From Psychrobacter sp. P11G3 (GTDB taxonomy: Bacteria > Pseudomonadota > Gammaproteobacteria > Pseudomonadales > Moraxellaceae), in the NCBI RefSeq assembly GCF_001435845.1, contig NZ_CM003599.1, forward strand, positions 1 to 5,621: a stretch of DNA of 5,621 bases. Reading direction: 5' to 3'. The position numbers and the translations under genes were made by a program. Under the pieces are notes generated by a model that made no database searches, was not told where the DNA came from, and worked only from the letters and a program-made list of their open reading frames with translations. This document shows positions 4,894 to 5,621 of the stretch, one piece after another; position 1 is the first letter of the stretch; the number at the start of each line of letters is the position of its first letter.

Positions 4894-5499
4894 TCAAGAA
4901 ACACCCAGCATTTGCCCTAAATTTAGTACTGATTCTAATGTCGCAATCGATGTAGGCAAAAATGAGATACAGGTACTCAAAACACCTTCATTAGGTACAG
5001 GTTTCTTTAGTTCGTTCTCGATTGTCGTCAAACTATTTTTGATTGAATTTCTTTCGAACTGATCTAAATCTAATCCACTAATCTCATTATTTACTGCTTC
5101 TAAAGCTTTCTCGTATTGATGCAAAGTGTACGTGTTATATACGTTTGTCGAATTATTAGAACTATTATGATAATAGCTAGATTGACCAGATAGTGTAATA
5201 TTATTCACAACACTACTTGTCTTGGCTGAAGAACTTTTCACATTAGTAACAGTCATTTGATAATGAGAGGGAATATCTTCCAAACCTGCCATAAAATTAG
5301 GTTCAATCACACGATACTTCTCTACAAGACCATTGGGGAGTCTACGTTCTATCAAATAATCAACGTCAACGACATAATCAGCTGTCTTAGTAAATACCCT
5401 TTTCCCACCTTGCACACTAGCAGGTTGATCTCTAGCAACTAGATTGTCATGTTCATCAAATATAGATATCTTATCTTTCATTAAAGCACTAAATGGCAT
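4894..5499 (-). CDS. Accessory protein of unknown function with three-part architecture, 201 aa
   Basis: The function is not recognised. The ATG at 5499 is preceded by GGAGG at 5-nt spacing; a GTG four codons upstream lies within that site and is unlikely. Residues 1-88 look like a compact beta-rich domain, with SVQGGKRVF (28-36), ERRLPNGLVEKYRVIEP (51-67) and DIPSHYQMTV (75-84). Residues 89-124 are a Ser/Asn-rich, low-charge linker with short strands (VVNNITLSGQ, NSTNVYNTY). Residues 126-201 form a helical module ending in a hydrophobic amphipathic stretch (STCISFLPTSIATLESVLNL, 175-194). No signal peptide or clear membrane helix is present. The gene has its own promoter and is convergent with the mobilization operon, so it is probably cargo rather than backbone. 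A host-interaction or defence role is speculation. Confidence 0.82.
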   Translation of the reverse strand: MPFSALMKDKISIFDEHDNLVARDQPASVQGGKRVFTKTADYVVDVDYLIERRLPNGLVEKYRVIEPNFMAGLEDIPSHYQMTVTNVKSSSAKTSSVVNNITLSGQSSYYHNSSNNSTNVYNTYTLHQYEKALEAVNNEISGLDLDQFERNSIKNSLTTIENELKKPVPNEGVLSTCISFLPTSIATLESVLNLGQMLGVS

Positions 5500-5523
5500 T
5501 TCATCCTCCACTCAAAATAATAG

Positions 5524-5553
5524 TTTATATGTTAAATATTTTTTAAAAAACAA
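5524..5553 (-). promoter_or_regulatory. Putative promoter of the accessory gene
   Basis: On the minus strand a -35-like TTGTTT (5553-5548) and a -10-like TATAAA (5529-5524) are separated by 18 bp of almost pure A+T. The -10 ends 24 bp before the start codon at 5499, leaving a short leader that contains the GGAGG ribosome binding site. The region is A+T-rich enough that such matches can arise by chance. Confidence 0.5.
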
Positions 5554-5621
5554 CATTCAGAATACTCTTTTTGATCATCGTCGTCATAATTATAATCTCT
5601 CATGTTATCTATCAAACCATA
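5532..5621 (-). other. Short open frame running off the right edge, doubtful
   Basis: On the minus strand a frame is open from the window edge to a stop at 5534-5532, with an internal ATG at 5603. The last 23 codons read MRDYNYDDDDQKEYSECCFL then KNI. It could be the C-terminus of a gene cut by the window. If the window is a closed circle, the frame meets a stop (TAA) within the first six bases of the other end, leaving only a tiny ORF. No ribosome binding site is evident, and it overlaps the putative promoter. Its acidic composition is unusual but proves nothing. Confidence 0.15.

Noticed and set aside
5257..5442. Plus-strand 61-aa ORF opposite the accessory gene
   Set aside because: It is antisense to a gene with a good start and promoter, with no supporting signal of its own.
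4894..5499. Toxin or antitoxin role for the accessory gene
   Set aside because: It has no partner gene next to it and no recognisable toxin or antitoxin domain.

Overview
The window reads as most or all of a small, AT-rich, mobilizable theta-type plasmid from a gammaproteobacterium. The combination of a Rep_3 (RepB-like) initiator behind tandem 22-bp iterons, a MobA/MobL (MobQ) relaxase and a divergently transcribed RSF1010-MobC-like gene is typical of small plasmids of Moraxellaceae (Acinetobacter, Psychrobacter, Moraxella). The host assignment is an inference from gene content and base composition, not from a search. The window starts just ahead of the origin and ends upstream of an accessory gene, so it could be a complete circle opened near the origin; this cannot be shown from the sequence alone.

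Layout. Positions 1-345 are the origin: a near-consensus DnaA box, four A+T-rich 9/10-mers, an 11-bp inverted repeat, four perfect 22-bp iterons, and a rep promoter inside two concentric inverted repeats whose outer arms resemble half-iterons. Rep (346-1308, +) is followed 15 bp later by a 231-aa gene of unknown function with a possible Rha-like DNA-binding N-terminus (1324-2019, +). A large stem-loop (2072-2119) separates this pair from the convergent mobilization block.

The mobilization block is divergent around a 183-bp intergenic region (4133-4315) that has the hallmarks of an oriT: an imperfect 19/20-bp inverted repeat with a MobQ-like nick motif next to it. Leftward lie an 82-aa unknown protein and, 3 bp later, the 578-aa relaxase (catalytic Tyr25, histidine motif, coiled coil, probable KfrB-like C-terminal module). 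Nested inside the relaxase gene in the +1 frame is a 63-aa coiled-coil ORF whose N-terminus looks like ColE1 MbeD/MobD. Rightward lie a 73-aa unknown protein and, overlapping it by 14 bp, a MobC-like relaxosome protein, followed by a probable terminator.

The right end carries one convergent accessory gene (4894-5499, -) of unknown function, with its own promoter and a three-part architecture. Working together, Rep and the iterons maintain the plasmid, and the relaxase, MobC-like and MbeD-like proteins at oriT would let a helper conjugative system move it. No antibiotic resistance gene, toxin-antitoxin pair, insertion sequence, CRISPR array or tRNA was recognised.
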